Origin: Phoronis australis
Lineage: Eukaryota; Phoronida; Phoronidae
NCBI GenBank assembly: GCA_002633005.1
Contig: NMRA01000409.1
Location: 1,983-63,982 of the forward strand
Length of the DNA stretch: 62,000 nt
Direction: 5' to 3'
Part shown: positions 59,201 to 62,000 of the stretch, one piece after another
Layout: every line of letters begins with the position of its first letter
Numbering within the stretch: position 1 is the first letter of the stretch
Program-made: the position numbers and the translations under genes
Notes under the pieces: generated by a model
The model's database searches: none
Told to the model about the DNA's origin: nothing
Seen by the model: the letters and a program-made list of their open reading frames with translations, nothing else

Positions 59201-60931
59201 CCCAAATATGACTCTTGGTCTACTTTCGCAACCCCAAATAAAATGTTCTATAACGTTTCTACGATGAACAGTGTAATTGAGCGACAAACAAAAGCAAGGT
59301 ATTATAGTAAAGAGACAATACATGTAGTTCGTTTCGGCAGGAAATAAACGTGCGTATTGGTCCCCATTCAAAGTGGGTGTGGTTGGCACATTTTTTCGTT
59401 CATAGGCTTCAAGTACAATAAAGGTGAAGATATGCAATTTTGCAAATACATGTATGCGCACGGGCACGCATTAATAGTAATTCCCACCCTGCTAAGATAG
59501 TGTGAGAGTTAGGCGCAACAAATACTTCGATGTGGCATGGGGCACTAACGTATTGCTGTGAGCACTCAAAATTAATGACATTGGTAAAGTAAGTTTTAAT
59601 GATGTCATCGCACCTGACACCATGGTAACGAACGCATGGCAACAAGTTGCAAACGTCAGATCCATTATGAAACAAGGTTTCAAGGATAATCAACATAGAA
59701 CAGTTCAAAAGAGTCCACAAGTGATTGCCTATCCACCGAGATTTTCGAGCAGTCACGTACGACTACTTTTAGCTACCGCTAAACGCCGCATTGGCGAAAA
59801 CCACGGCGTTAACTTGCGTTCGTTGAATCTGCTGCTCTCCAAGGACGTCGTCGGTGAAAATGTTCAACTAATCGCCTTCATTACATGAACGCCTAACTCT
59901 TAAGGCTCCTGCTGTATTCTTACACGGTTTCTTTGCACAACCTCAAAGAAACAGAAATTACGTTATCGAACTGCAGTAGAAAATAATGTCTAGGTACGAG
60001 CCAAATACAGTACGAGCACCGGCTTGAACAATAATTAGGGCCTAACAGTATATAAGAAGGCAGACTTATTACGAGTTGCGACTTCTGTGACCTGTCAGAC
60101 TGAGGCCACGATTTTAACTGTCTCGTGACCAAAATACTTATGCCGTAACAACTGAAGTTCTCACATGCGCAGATAAGACATATGACGGGCGGATAATTTA
60201 AAGCTACAAATATCCGACGTGTACCGGATGTCTATCACCGTGTAGGCCTACGGTGTTCACGGTGAACAGTGAGACGTGTTTAGCGATGTTGGTATCTGTC
60301 GTGTTTGATGCTCTTACATGTAAGTAGCAGCGAGCCGTCTTTATTAGCGAATGCAACAAGCGGGTGTTGTTTCTCACCTTCGTTAATTGTAATATTACAA
60401 GCCGGGAAATGTTCGCCCAGGAATCCGGTAAGCGTTCTTCTCTAACGCCAGTTTTTAAGTGTTGGTTTCACAATGAATGTCTGTTTCGTTTTTCGTTCTT
60501 TTCGGCAACCGGCAACACCGGAAGCTTGAACATAATGTATGTAGTTGGCTAAAATGAAAATGGAGTTTGACTTTTTACTCATCTAAAATTTCAATTATGA
60601 TACGACTTGTTTCCTGTTACATCTAAACCCTCAACAGATCATAAACGCGTCAGAAAACTGTTGACTTTATTGGCGTTAGCCAACCTTGAAATTCGGAAAT
60701 GGCGCATAGGGAATTACCTTCAAAACTAGGTCCGTCACTCGACACACTGGCTGATGAACGCAGTTGACCTAAATTTTCAATCGTGATATTTTGCTCACAT
60801 GACAGAATCCGTATGTATTTTCGGAATATGATTGATGACACTCGATACATATATGTCAAGTTCGGCAAATTATCATATGACACTGATATTCTCTTGCCTT
60901 GTCTCGTGTTTAAAACTTTGCCAAGACTCAT
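11070..60931 (-). CDS. GARNL3: GARNL3-like gene, spliced span of 20 exons (Rap-GAP + CNH protein)
   Basis: This entry is the span; exons are listed separately and introns are not coding. The protein family combines an N-terminal Rap-type GTPase-activating domain, which stimulates GTP hydrolysis on small Ras-like GTPases, with a C-terminal citron-homology (CNH) beta-propeller-like domain. Joined in phase, the exons give about 966 residues to the end of exon 20. Human GARNL3 is, from memory, about 1,010 residues, so a C-terminal piece is probably missing. Rap-GAP spans roughly residues 200-496 and contains KRHIGNDIV, whose Asn (about residue 372) corresponds to the catalytic asparagine thumb. 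CNH spans roughly 540-860. Exons 3-20 are well supported, and exons 1-2 are tentative. Introns carry a gypsy element, a SINE and many MITEs. Confidence 0.9.
11339..11476. mobile_element. Short TIR element, family C
   Basis: 138 bp with 20-bp terminal inverted repeats GTTCAGTAACGGYAGGACCT at both ends, one mismatch apart. It has no ORF. It sits in GARNL3 intron 19 only about 40 bp upstream of the exon 20 acceptor. Related pieces are at 805-870, 12835-12962 and 58240-58330. Confidence 0.7.
12413..12503 (-). CDS. GARNL3: GARNL3 exon 19
   Basis: 91 bp, acceptor TCGTTTTAG, donor GTAAGT, phase 0 in and phase 1 out. It encodes CDIYFSSTAQ followed by a Ser/Pro linker ending SPPLSPL. The DIYF motif follows the last CNH strands in the family. 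This exon is too short for an ORF scan and was found by phase and homology. Confidence 0.85.
12835..12962. mobile_element. Short TIR element, family C-like
   Basis: About 128 bp bounded by GTTCCGTTGACGC and the inverted partner GCGTCTACGGAAC, in intron 18. The interior shares TTCGCGAGTTA-type blocks with the 11339 element. No coding capacity. Confidence 0.55.
13048..13166 (-). CDS. GARNL3: GARNL3 exon 18 (CNH end)
   Basis: 119 bp, acceptor CTTATTTCAG, donor GTACGT, phase 1 in and phase 0 out. The translation VCAFPYIMAFTPDTIEIR then NGNLVHT is the hallmark of the C-terminal part of CNH domains, which ends with a strand naming the protein's own regulated region. The match to the vertebrate orthologue is strong. 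Confidence 0.93.
13320..13584 (+). mobile_element. Short TIR element, family A copy 2
   Basis: 265 bp in intron 17, from CATGGGCACATCA to CTGGGTGGGCGCAT. It carries the family blocks GGGGGCTCGTTC, CAATTTGGCCAATTGGG, GACAAAAGTCCAC and AGTAAAAGGTCCGCAT. The flanks ACTTACGCAG and ACTTAGCAG are similar, so the target duplication is unclear. Confidence 0.7.
13642..13722 (-). CDS. GARNL3: GARNL3 exon 17 (CNH)
   Basis: 81 bp, acceptor GATTTTTTTCAG, donor GTAAGG, phase 1 in and phase 1 out. It encodes MCHFQRLKQE then HEFDFSWNLTPQSI, a CNH core segment that runs directly into VCAFPY in the next exon. The Phe-x-Trp core and the phase agreement on both sides support it despite its length. Confidence 0.9.
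14276..14470. repeat. Direct repeat of a splice donor flanking a small insertion
   Basis: Eighteen bases AACTCACGATYGTAMCAG occur at 14276-14293 and again at 14453-14470. The right copy spans the real exon 16/intron 16 donor. The left copy is a duplicate in the intron, separated by the TIR element between them. Reading through from exon 16 into the insert meets a stop after 12 codons, so use of the duplicate donor would truncate the protein. Confidence 0.75.
14292..14446. mobile_element. Small TIR element with internal tandem duplication
   Basis: About 155 bp, bounded by CTCATGGGAGGCGCACCA and its inverted partner GTGCTGCGCCGCCCATGAG. The interior contains two similar roughly 70-bp blocks, each with a G-rich stretch, a C-rich or CTTTAGCCTCCAC stretch, then TTTCAG and CTACGCCGC or CTGCGCCGC. 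It has no ORF. It lies in GARNL3 intron 16 immediately beside the donor. Confidence 0.65.
14460..14682 (-). CDS. GARNL3: GARNL3 exon 16 (CNH)
   Basis: 223 bp, acceptor CCCTGTAG, donor GTGAGT, phase 0 in and phase 1 out. The translation starts EIQTPETPQVITLIDG and contains ICIGYKNQFDLINERTGD and SAIDVYEDDETELLLCYN. These are typical CNH motifs (ICVGYKxxFDLIN and ELLLCYN). Its donor lies beside a small transposon insertion that duplicated the site. Confidence 0.94.
15193..15356 (-). CDS. GARNL3: GARNL3 exon 15 (CNH)
   Basis: 164 bp, acceptor TTTCCAACGCAG, donor GTAAGA, phase 1 in and phase 0 out. It encodes CSFYALSRPGGSHLRMIVAV then GKKLQVLTWKHS and ends VEGFQFIR, joining EIQTPETP in exon 16. 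The KTKG-C and QFIR-EI junctions mirror the vertebrate orthologue. Confidence 0.93.
15582..15794 (-). CDS. GARNL3: GARNL3 exon 14 (CNH)
   Basis: 213 bp, acceptor ATTATCTCCAG, donor GTAATG, phase 1 in and phase 1 out. It encodes CPRRLIFDRTVSVKQINVVE then AHGLLLLRVEKGKESRVHVF and ends KLEKTKG. The VKQxNVxEAHGLLLxR stretch is diagnostic for the CNH domain of this subfamily. The gypsy element begins only about 110 bp upstream of the acceptor. Confidence 0.94.
15901..15905. repeat. Target-site duplication GTCAC, left copy
   Basis: GTCAC directly precedes the 5' LTR and is repeated exactly at 20234-20238 after the 3' LTR. A 5-bp duplication is normal for Ty3/gypsy integrases. Confidence 0.95.
15906..16062 (+). 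repeat. 5' LTR of the gypsy element
   Basis: 157 bp starting TG and ending CA. It is identical to the 3' LTR except at 15977 (T against C) and 16006 (C against T). The second difference means this copy reads AACAAA where the 3' LTR has AATAAA. It contains GCCACCATG (ATG at 15970), an excellent start context, which opens a 16-codon frame ending at TAG. Confidence 0.96.
16064..16076 (+). other. Primer-binding site, tRNA-Ser type
   Basis: TGGCGACGAGGAT begins one base after the LTR. It is complementary to the 3' end of animal tRNA-Ser(GCU), ...ATCCTCGTCG plus CCA. The match stops after 13 bases. Confidence 0.85.
16146..20048 (+). CDS. gag-pol: Gag-Pol polyprotein of the gypsy element
   Basis: 1,300 codons from the first in-frame ATG (16146); the open frame starts after a stop at 16104. 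Numbering from codon 16140, the order is Gag (to about 200); CCHC knuckles at 204-222 (CX2CX4HX6C, one spacing unusual) and about 227-240 (CX2CX4HX4C); protease IDSGAD (Asp 310); reverse transcriptase with LDLKAGFHQI and catalytic IADD (Asp 592-593); RNase H (Asp 739 in DASPVGLG, and TDHKPLE); integrase His952/His956/Cys985/Cys988, then Asp1017, Asp1072 and Glu1108 with the expected 35-residue gap. All catalytic residues are present. A stronger ATG at 16130 is out of frame. Its codon use is unlike the AT-rich surroundings. Confidence 0.96.
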   Translation: MNREVTFAAQVWLGWDLKTSTVKNLAASWKCWKRAALLMIRAQGVKDEDRKVAILLHNGGLELQEIYYTLVDEGETLTLDQALAELDKYFTPKTNTAFERHVFRQLKQEQNETVDQYLCRLRAKALNCNFDNVDESLRDQLIDKCYNPLLKRKFLEKGGDVKLSDLQDVARAFEQVDLQMKAMSLGANSQAVNAVGQRKVECFNCGRQGHLYKDPTCPAKSQKCRKCGRTGHFKARCKGEGAGTQHSDKPKARDNKQRDKPREKAHARKQANSVDNSHAFVVNNLNNVSTAGMSLNIGGVLLEDILIDSGADENVISSQTWAKLKASQIKCISRKGYDKPLYAYGCSTPLPVLGTFDCVVVCPENSKECDASFVVVDGNGRSLLGRRSSEALGVLRVGPEINAVDLTDRYASVFSGIGCLKDYSMTLNIDESVKPVAQPVRRVPFNLREKVDEKLDELLRDDIIEKVPDGPTPWISPLVVVPKSDGDVRICVDMRRANAAIIRERQPIPTVEELLYDLNGSTIFSKLDLKAGFHQIVLDERSRYITTFVTHKGLYRYKRLMFGVASAPEKYQQIIADIFKDMEGVANIADDLIIHGKDIQCHNRNLEAVLKRLSEVGLTVNQKKCEFRMSRLTFFGHTITSEGVMPSEEKVAAIRDAEPPKTASEARSFLGLVQYVSKFIPDVSSVCEPIMRLTRKNIRFEWTSEQQKSFERLKSLITRAETLVFYSGDRKTRIVADASPVGLGAVLTQLHNGLWRVVSYASRSLSEVERRYSQTEKEALALVWACERFQLYVYGREFELETDHKPLECIFGNRASKPSARVERWVLRLQGFDFKVVYRPGKTNIADALSRLNRSNCPDGGKSEVDHVLAIARSATPATLTPRELEQESAKDPDLIALRSHIMSGHWTGCKTASFIAVKNELCVVGHLILRGNRIVVPKSMRARIIEIAHEGHQGIVKTKNRLRTKVWWPKMDSEVERICRSCHGCQVVAGEFAPPEPMQRTEPPTGPWQDLAIDLLGPLPSGESILVVVDYFSRYFETVVLHSTTTERVIMALEPIFSRYGYPFSVKSDNGTQFVSQLFEAYLSERGIEHRLSPPLWPQANGEVERQNRTLLKSIKIAVLEGKDWRKELQGFLLAYRSTPHSTTGASPAFLMFGREIRTRLPELRPDAHVTLENVRDRDWCKKLEGKSYSDEKRRATKNDLTLGTSVLLKNTKSSGKLDPKFEAEPYVLKEKEGHTVTVEGPQGTFTRDSSFVKPFVERETAPESSPSAEPSGEPQRSMERPKRTIKVPSRFDDFVLNK
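20063..20076 (+). other. Polypurine tract
   Basis: AAGGGGGGAGGGAA abuts the 3' LTR. This is the expected primer site for plus-strand DNA synthesis, 15 bases after the gag-pol stop. Confidence 0.9.
20077..20233 (+). repeat. 3' LTR of the gypsy element
   Basis: 157 bp, TG...CA, 155 of 157 bases identical to the 5' LTR. It contains AATAAA at 20175-20180, where the 5' copy reads AACAAA. It is followed by the target duplication GTCAC. Confidence 0.96.
20234..20238. repeat. Target-site duplication GTCAC, right copy
   Basis: Exact partner of 15901-15905. Confidence 0.95.
20239..22780. other. Intron 13 remainder, no gene seen
   Basis: AT-rich intronic sequence. There is a long TACATGTA palindrome near 21127-21142 and a small hairpin near 21652. 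Short ORFs show no domains. Confidence 0.5.
22792..22915 (+). repeat. tRNA-derived SINE
   Basis: The head looks like a tRNA: GTGGCCT and AGGTCAC form a 7-bp acceptor stem (one G-T pair), TGGCCTGGTTGATAAG is an A-box-like D arm, and GTGGGTTCAAGTCCCAC forms a perfect 5-bp T arm with B box GGTTCAAGTCC. The anticodon arm does not pair and the head is only 66 bp. A non-tRNA tail ending in TTTTTAATAAAG follows. It is best read as a SINE rather than a working tRNA. Confidence 0.65.
23057..23348 (-). CDS. GARNL3: GARNL3 exon 13 (linker and CNH start)
   Basis: 292 bp, acceptor CTATTTCAATAG, donor GTATGA, phase 0 in and phase 1 out. It encodes MLNRRAFSDIIPE, then KEEARQSEFVRIGQSLKLK, GDAPTSL, KREPWVPRCF and ends ILCGDSWGDKLIV...NGTFVLE. 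The first half is the conserved Rap-GAP to CNH linker. The second half begins CNH, with the usual Gly-Thr-Glu-Asn-Gly turn. Confidence 0.95.
23349..24210 (-). other. GARNL3 intron 12
   Basis: 862 bp. Minus-strand ORFs at 23548-23775 and 23823-24017 are open but have no known domain and no in-phase splice sites, so I leave them uncalled. Confidence 0.6.
24211..24329 (-). CDS. GARNL3: GARNL3 exon 12 (Rap-GAP end)
   Basis: 119 bp, acceptor TTTCCTTTGCAG, donor GTGAGT, phase 1 in and phase 0 out. It encodes INAEKATFSVPVFSQKRVRT then MDMLIQNLYQDYVPEISKS, the C-terminal helices of Rap-GAP. It joins MLNRRAFSD in exon 13 as in the vertebrate protein. Confidence 0.95.
24330..28127 (-). other. GARNL3 intron 11
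   Basis: 3.8 kb. It contains the family A element at 25760-26022. The rest is AT-rich with short random ORFs and no further signal. Confidence 0.6.
25760..26022 (+). mobile_element. Short TIR element, family A copy 3
   Basis: 263 bp starting with the perfect terminal repeat CATGCGCGCACCCAG. The right terminal repeat has lost its middle (GGCTG then CATG). The element is flanked by an exact 5-bp target duplication, GCGGT at 25755-25759 and 26023-26027. The interior has CCCCATTTGGCGAAGTGGG, a GACAAAAAGTCCACTAAGTAAG block and GTTAGCAAAAGGTTCACA. Confidence 0.85.
28128..28280 (-). CDS. GARNL3: GARNL3 exon 11 (Rap-GAP core)
   Basis: 153 bp, acceptor CACCAATCAG, donor GTAAGC, phase 1 in and phase 1 out. 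It encodes IFAVVTHVKLDDSYRLHVYS then VPLFGPPLPSPPVF and EFRDFLLVK. The FGPPLPxPPVF and FRDFLLVK motifs are near-universal in Rap-GAP domains. Confidence 0.97.
28281..29533 (-). other. GARNL3 intron 10
   Basis: 1.25 kb, AT-rich. It holds a MITE-like element at about 29006-29320. No other feature. Confidence 0.6.
29006..29320. mobile_element. MITE-like element with degenerate inverted ends
   Basis: The left end TTTGTTTCATGAACAGTGAC then TTAGGACTTGAGT is related, as an inverted repeat, to the right end (reverse complement GGGGCCCGTTTCATTAA... then CTCAAGACTTAAT). About 315 bp, no ORF. Boundaries are approximate and I see no clean target duplication. Confidence 0.4.
29534..29660 (-). CDS. GARNL3: GARNL3 exon 10 (Rap-GAP catalytic motif)
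   Basis: 127 bp, acceptor TTGCAATTTTAG, donor GTATCC, phase 0 in and phase 1 out. It encodes VERKRHIGNDIVNIVF, then a variable loop, FKPSNMKTHFT and a split His codon. The Asn of HIGND is the asparagine thumb that stands in for a catalytic residue in Rap-GAPs, so the GAP is predicted active. An antisense ORF covers this exon. Confidence 0.96.
29661..30913 (-). other. GARNL3 intron 9
   Basis: 1.25 kb. A plus-strand ORF (29598-30044) crosses from exon 10 into this intron. On the minus strand a short open segment (29735-29884) reads protein-like with GFQQQGIGFIFEPEDIILG. I assign neither. Confidence 0.5.
30914..31017 (-). CDS. GARNL3: GARNL3 exon 9 (Rap-GAP)
   Basis: 104 bp, acceptor TCGTCTGTTACAG, donor GTACCC, phase 1 in and phase 0 out. 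It encodes DTTGDESIYTVYEGHEIMFH then ISTNLPYSEDNRQQ. DTTG..S.YT and the MFHxSTxLPY segment are Rap-GAP signatures. The join to VERKRHIGND is exact in phase. Confidence 0.96.
31495..31593 (-). CDS. GARNL3: GARNL3 exon 8 (Rap-GAP start)
   Basis: 99 bp, acceptor TTGTTTTACAG, donor GTAGGT, phase 1 in and phase 1 out. It encodes KSSEEFEEFLDLLGERIKLQ then SWDRFKGGLDTH. EFLxLLGxxIxLxxWxxxxGGLDT is the N-terminal hallmark of Rap-GAP. Confidence 0.96.
31921..32152 (-). CDS. GARNL3: GARNL3 exon 7
   Basis: 232 bp, acceptor CAACTTACAG, donor GTGAGT, phase 0 in and phase 1 out. It encodes GVQKICLAYN, KGPKEIFSPEIQKELLVLEE, QEGSVNFKFGVIYALEGQ and a Glu-rich end. The LLVLEEQEGSVNFKFGV stretch is almost unchanged from the vertebrate orthologue. 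Confidence 0.96.
32153..33562 (-). other. GARNL3 intron 6
   Basis: 1.4 kb. A plus-strand ORF at 32897-33256 (119 codons) begins just before an acceptor-like TCTATTTTCAG and is open to TGA. An overlapping minus-strand ORF of 98 codons is also open. I recognise no domain in either. Confidence 0.5.
33563..33681 (-). CDS. GARNL3: GARNL3 exon 6
   Basis: 119 bp, acceptor CTGATTGCAG, donor GTAAGT, phase 1 in and phase 0 out. It encodes HQNYIGLDASKEAFILSVVL then QQYRAILWRKK. HQNYIG and YRAILWRK are conserved N-terminal motifs of the family, just before Rap-GAP. Confidence 0.95.
34080..34520. repeat. Diverged tandem repeat, block 1
   Basis: The unit is roughly 140-160 bp, marked by CGCCACCT at 34158 and CCTCCTAGTGGCAGTTTT at 34320 and 34461. 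The block also carries ACCAAACCGCTCTAAGGATG and AAATTTAGCAAGTGTATTTA. It is repeated about 1.49 kb downstream in the same order. Confidence 0.6.
35468..35515. repeat. Perfect 19-bp hairpin
   Basis: AATCAATTACTGGACTTAC at 35468-35486 pairs perfectly with 35497-35515 across a 10-base loop. It lies between the two blocks of tandem repeat and may mark a junction or a very small foldback element. Confidence 0.75.
35570..36090. repeat. Diverged tandem repeat, block 2
   Basis: Shares with block 1, in the same order and spacing, AAATTTGGAGTATATGCATG, ACCAAACCATTTTAAGGATG, CCTCCTAGCGGTGGTTTT (35796) and AAATTTAGTAAGTGTATTTA. Further unit marks CCCCCTAGTGGC (35931) and GCGCCATCTAGTGGC (36076) follow at about 135-150 bp. 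Confidence 0.6.
36178..36267 (+). mobile_element. Truncated family A element (right end only)
   Basis: Carries TTTTTTTAGTCC, TTTGTTAGTAAAAGGTCCAC, a GAGCTCCC stretch and the terminal CTGGGTGCGAACATG. The left half is missing and there is no target duplication. Confidence 0.65.
36432..36655 (+). mobile_element. Short TIR element, family A copy 5
   Basis: 224 bp starting CATGCACGCATTTGGCGAAG (left end shortened) and ending ATAGGTGCGCGCATG. The flanking pentamers ATGAA and ATGAG differ at one base. It contains GAGAAACAAAAACTCC and AGTAAAAGGTCTACAT. Confidence 0.75.
37047..37131 (-). CDS. GARNL3: GARNL3 exon 5
   Basis: 85 bp, acceptor CTCTATTGTAG, donor GTAAGT, phase 0 in and phase 1 out. It encodes VGSPLGSPVHLENPEFETRW then YFKYFLGK. 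The WYFKYFLGK-x-HQNYIG junction with exon 6 is a family landmark. Confidence 0.94.
37132..38487 (-). other. GARNL3 intron 4 with TG microsatellite
   Basis: 1.36 kb. It contains the (TG)n and GCGTGTG tract at 37735-37818. No other feature. Confidence 0.6.
37735..37818. repeat. TG / GCGTG microsatellite
   Basis: About 26 bases of pure TG, an interruption (TACAGTA), then alternating TG and GCGTG units. Alternating purine-pyrimidine throughout, so Z-DNA-prone and length-variable. Confidence 0.95.
38488..38568 (-). CDS. GARNL3: GARNL3 exon 4
   Basis: 81 bp, acceptor CTTTCTTTCAG, donor GTAAGT, phase 0 on both sides. It encodes LTSCESDHGCDNGRRFKVET then GDREAGE. It is less conserved than the following exons but has strong splice sites and a matching phase. 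Confidence 0.82.
38569..41404 (-). other. GARNL3 intron 3
   Basis: 2.8 kb, AT-rich, no gene. The TIR element at 41161-41320 sits 84 bp from the exon 3 donor. Confidence 0.6.
41161..41320. mobile_element. 160-bp TIR element (CAGTGGCGGAT type)
   Basis: Left end CAGTGGCGGATTTAGAGGGG, right end the inverted CCCCTAAATAAAAATCCTGG then ATCCGCCCCTG. Flanked by GTATT at 41156-41160 and 41321-41325. Ends of this type are common in hAT-like non-autonomous elements of marine animals, but hAT normally duplicates 8 bp and only 5 bp match here. No ORF. A remnant lies at the window start. Confidence 0.75.
41405..41474 (-). CDS. GARNL3: GARNL3 exon 3
   Basis: 70 bp, acceptor CATTTCTTTCCAG, donor GTAAGT, phase 2 in and phase 0 out. 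It encodes SPATDLAARRGMFSRKHYGS then AEI. The RKHYGSAEI segment leads into exon 4 in phase. The ATG at 41440-41438 is a possible start if the two upstream exons prove wrong. Confidence 0.82.
41475..45055 (-). other. GARNL3 intron 2 (tentative)
   Basis: 3.6 kb if exon 2 is right. It contains the exact 108-bp duplication beside an N at 42934. The minus-strand ORF at 43783-44235 (150 codons) has no recognisable domain. Confidence 0.45.
42826..43080. repeat. Exact 108-bp direct repeat around an N
   Basis: 42826-42933 and 42973-43080 are identical over 108 bases, with a 39-base spacer that begins with the N at 42934. Perfect identity next to an ambiguous base suggests an assembly or haplotype join rather than biology. 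Confidence 0.9.
45056..45140 (-). CDS. GARNL3: Candidate GARNL3 exon 2
   Basis: 85 bp with a strong donor (GTGAGT) and a fair acceptor (CTCTATGCACAG), phase 1 in and phase 2 out, which is exactly what exon 3 needs. It encodes VRYSETVLSTRRLIQNCQK then HVVEIDDI. The frame is open and protein-like, but I have no clear family match, so this rests on phase and splice signals. Confidence 0.45.
47130..47388 (-). mobile_element. Short TIR element, family A copy 6 (reversed)
   Basis: 259 bp, left end CATGCGCGCACCCAG, right end CGGTGCGCGTATT. The interior blocks appear in reverse order relative to the other copies (CATTACCAAAAG, then GCCCAATTCGCCAAATTGGG, then CTCGTTCGAGCCC). The flanking pentamers ATTGT and ACTGT differ at one base. 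Confidence 0.8.
47479..47716 (+). mobile_element. Short TIR element, family A copy 7
   Basis: 238 bp with nearly perfect ends CATGCGCGCACCCAG and CTGGATGCGCGCATG, and an exact target duplication GTTAT at 47474-47478 and 47717-47721. It contains GAGAAACAAAAAGTCC, GACAAAAATCCACTAAATAA and one N at 47620. The best-preserved copy in the window. Confidence 0.88.
48997..49694. mobile_element. Foldback element with ~310-bp inverted arms
   Basis: 48997-49303 and 49382-49694 are near-perfect reverse complements with a 78-base spacer. The arms start CACAGGCGTCCTCAGCTTC and differ by scattered substitutions and a small indel near 49220/49470. The flanking trinucleotide GTA is repeated (48994-48996 and 49695-49697). 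No ORF. The structure fits a non-autonomous long-TIR DNA transposon. The family is unknown to me. Confidence 0.88.
51465..51655. repeat. Repeat remnant with GC-rich tail
   Basis: A compact segment with GCAACCCCCCCTCGGG and a tail of CCCTTCCCTCGGCTCGGCGC then TACGCGCCTCGG, unlike its AT-rich surroundings. It resembles the ends of dispersed repeats in marine invertebrates. No complete structure can be defined. Confidence 0.35.
53325..53496. mobile_element. Short TIR element (CAATTGACCTATCGC)
   Basis: About 172 bp with terminal repeats CAATTGACCTATCGC and GGCGATAGGTCAATTC, flanked by TGCT on both sides. The interior includes GGTAAAATGGCGG. No coding capacity. Confidence 0.65.
60718..60931 (-). 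CDS. Candidate first coding exon (GARNL3 or another gene)
   Basis: 214 bp from an ATG that is immediately preceded by an in-frame TAA, to a donor GTAATT, phase 1 out. It encodes MSLGKVLNTRQGKRISVSYD and ends SSASVSSDGPSFE. The phase fits candidate exon 2 at 45140, giving one continuous N-terminal frame of 123 residues through exon 3. There is no family match I can name and the intervening intron would be 15.6 kb, so it could equally belong to a different minus-strand gene. Confidence 0.4.
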
Positions 60932-61600
60932 TTAACACCGTTTCGGGTTTTGCTTATTAGTATAAACGCCGGAACTACCCGGTCAAATCTCGAAATATGT
61001 CACAAGTGACAGATAAACAAGGAGGAATGCAGCTTTAAATTTATTGGAGGTTATGTAAGACCGTCGTTTGGGAATAACTTTTATGCGGGCTTTTACAAGT
61101 AGGTACGTTAACGTTCTGTAACAAACCCATTTTCTGGAGGTTTTAATGAAGACGGATTAGAATTGGAAAGAGCAATTTTTATTTGTTGACGAATAATGTG
61201 GCTTTTGACGGTTGGAAGGTCACAACTGCTGCCAAACATGTGAAGCATTCCTTGCGGGCGATGATCGCGAGGTCAGTAGTTCAACGAGTCTCAACGAAGC
61301 TGACTCCAGTGAGGACCAGATATATACTTAGCGTCTCAGACAAGGCAAACATTTTTATAGACATGAGGCAATGCCTTACGTTAAATGTAATGGACATGTA
61401 CAATGATGTTTATTGAATTCCATTTTCCACGCACTCGAGCATGTACAAGAGGAGACTGGGACAAGGCCGCCTCCGTGGGCGTATCTCCACCACCACGCAA
61501 GCCCATACAGGCGTTTCAATTTTTGGTGTAATATGATTGCTACCTGCAAACGAAAATGCAACAGTATATTTAAAACGTCGTGTTGATTTTGGGAGACCAG
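60932..61600. other. No gene seen
   Basis: AT-rich sequence upstream of the candidate first exon. Short ORFs have no motif. It may include the promoter of that exon, but no TATA box or other element is convincing. Confidence 0.4.
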
Positions 61601-61601
61601 G

Positions 61602-62000
61602 GCCCGGTCTCCAATCTTTTTACTCGAAATGGAACTCGAAATTAGGTTTGGCATTTTCTACTCTACTTTTGGGCGAACTCAAGATAAGTGTCTATTATGT
61701 TATGCTTGAGTACACAATAACTTACGTAGATAATTTATTGCCCTTAGTTCACAGTTTGTAAACCCAATATTAAAGCAATAAGTTCGAGTTTGAACTCGAA
61801 ATTTCGACTTTTTACTCGAGTTTGTAGCACGAATATAAGGGTCTTCAAGGGCAAACTTGAACTAGAAACTCCTATGTATAAACTATAATGTATTCGAGCA
61901 CAGTGTGATAACCAATTATCTTAAGTTCGCACAAAAGGAGCAGAGAAATTGCCAAAAATAGTTTCGAGTTCGTTTCGAGTACAAAGATTAGAGACCGGGC
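61602..62000. mobile_element. TIR element reaching the window edge
   Basis: The left end GCCCGGTCTCCAATCTTTTT (continuing ACTCGAAA) is matched, as an inverted repeat, by the last about 40 bases of the window, which end AGATTAGAGACCGGGC. The interior is rich in CTCGAA and TTCGAG motifs. The right boundary and target duplication lie at or just beyond the window end. Confidence 0.65.

Larger units (their letters stand above)
45141..60717 (-). other. Tentative GARNL3 intron 1 or upstream DNA
   Basis: 15.6 kb with no convincing gene. It holds two family A elements (47.1-47.7 kb), a large foldback (49.0-49.7 kb), a repeat remnant near 51.5 kb and a MITE at 53.3 kb. Short ATG-led frames at 47880 (31 codons, good start context) and 54321 (45 codons) could be first exons of other genes, but show no proven splice partner. 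The stretches 49.7-51.4 kb and 53.5-60.7 kb hold only AT-rich sequence and short random ORFs. Confidence 0.4.

Overview
The window is genomic DNA of a multicellular animal. Coding sequence is split into short exons with GT-AG introns in steady phase. The spaces between are AT-rich and crowded with short inverted-repeat transposons, a tRNA-derived SINE, a satellite-like repeat and one complete Ty3/gypsy retrotransposon. The frequent ACATGTACATGTA palindromes and the repeat style suggest a marine invertebrate (amphioxus would fit), but the sequence alone does not fix the species. Two single N bases (42934 and 47620) mark it as a draft assembly.

One gene dominates: a GARNL3 orthologue (Rap-GAP plus citron-homology protein) on the minus strand. 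I could place 18 exons with strong support, from about 41.5 kb down to 11.07 kb, and two weaker 5' coding exons at 45.1 kb and 60.7-60.9 kb. The splice phases agree at every junction. The joined frame gives about 966 residues up to the last exon seen. It comprises an N-terminal region, the Rap-GAP domain (exons 7-12, with the catalytic asparagine in the KRHIGNDIV motif of exon 10), the CNH domain (exons 13-18) and a Ser/Pro-rich tail (exons 19-20). The true 3' end is not resolved. None of these exons is visible as a long ORF, so a simple ORF scan misses the gene.

The longest ORF belongs to a complete, young Ty3/gypsy (Mag-like) element of 4,328 bp at 15906-20233, inside GARNL3 intron 13 and antisense to the gene. 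It has two 157-bp LTRs differing at two bases, a 5-bp target duplication (GTCAC), a tRNA-Ser-type primer site, a polypurine tract and an uninterrupted gag-pol frame.

The left end (about 1.5-4.3 kb, plus strand) may hold a small unrecognised single-pass membrane protein with an acidic tail. A THAP-like fragment lies at 7.5-7.7 kb. The remaining sequence is introns and intergenic DNA rich in small elements. One family has the 15-bp terminal repeat CATGCGCGCACCCAG and 5-bp target duplications. There is also a 0.7-kb foldback element at 49.0-49.7 kb, several other TIR elements, and a roughly 140-bp diverged tandem repeat at 34.1-36.1 kb. Beyond the candidate first GARNL3 exon I found no convincing gene from 46 to 62 kb.
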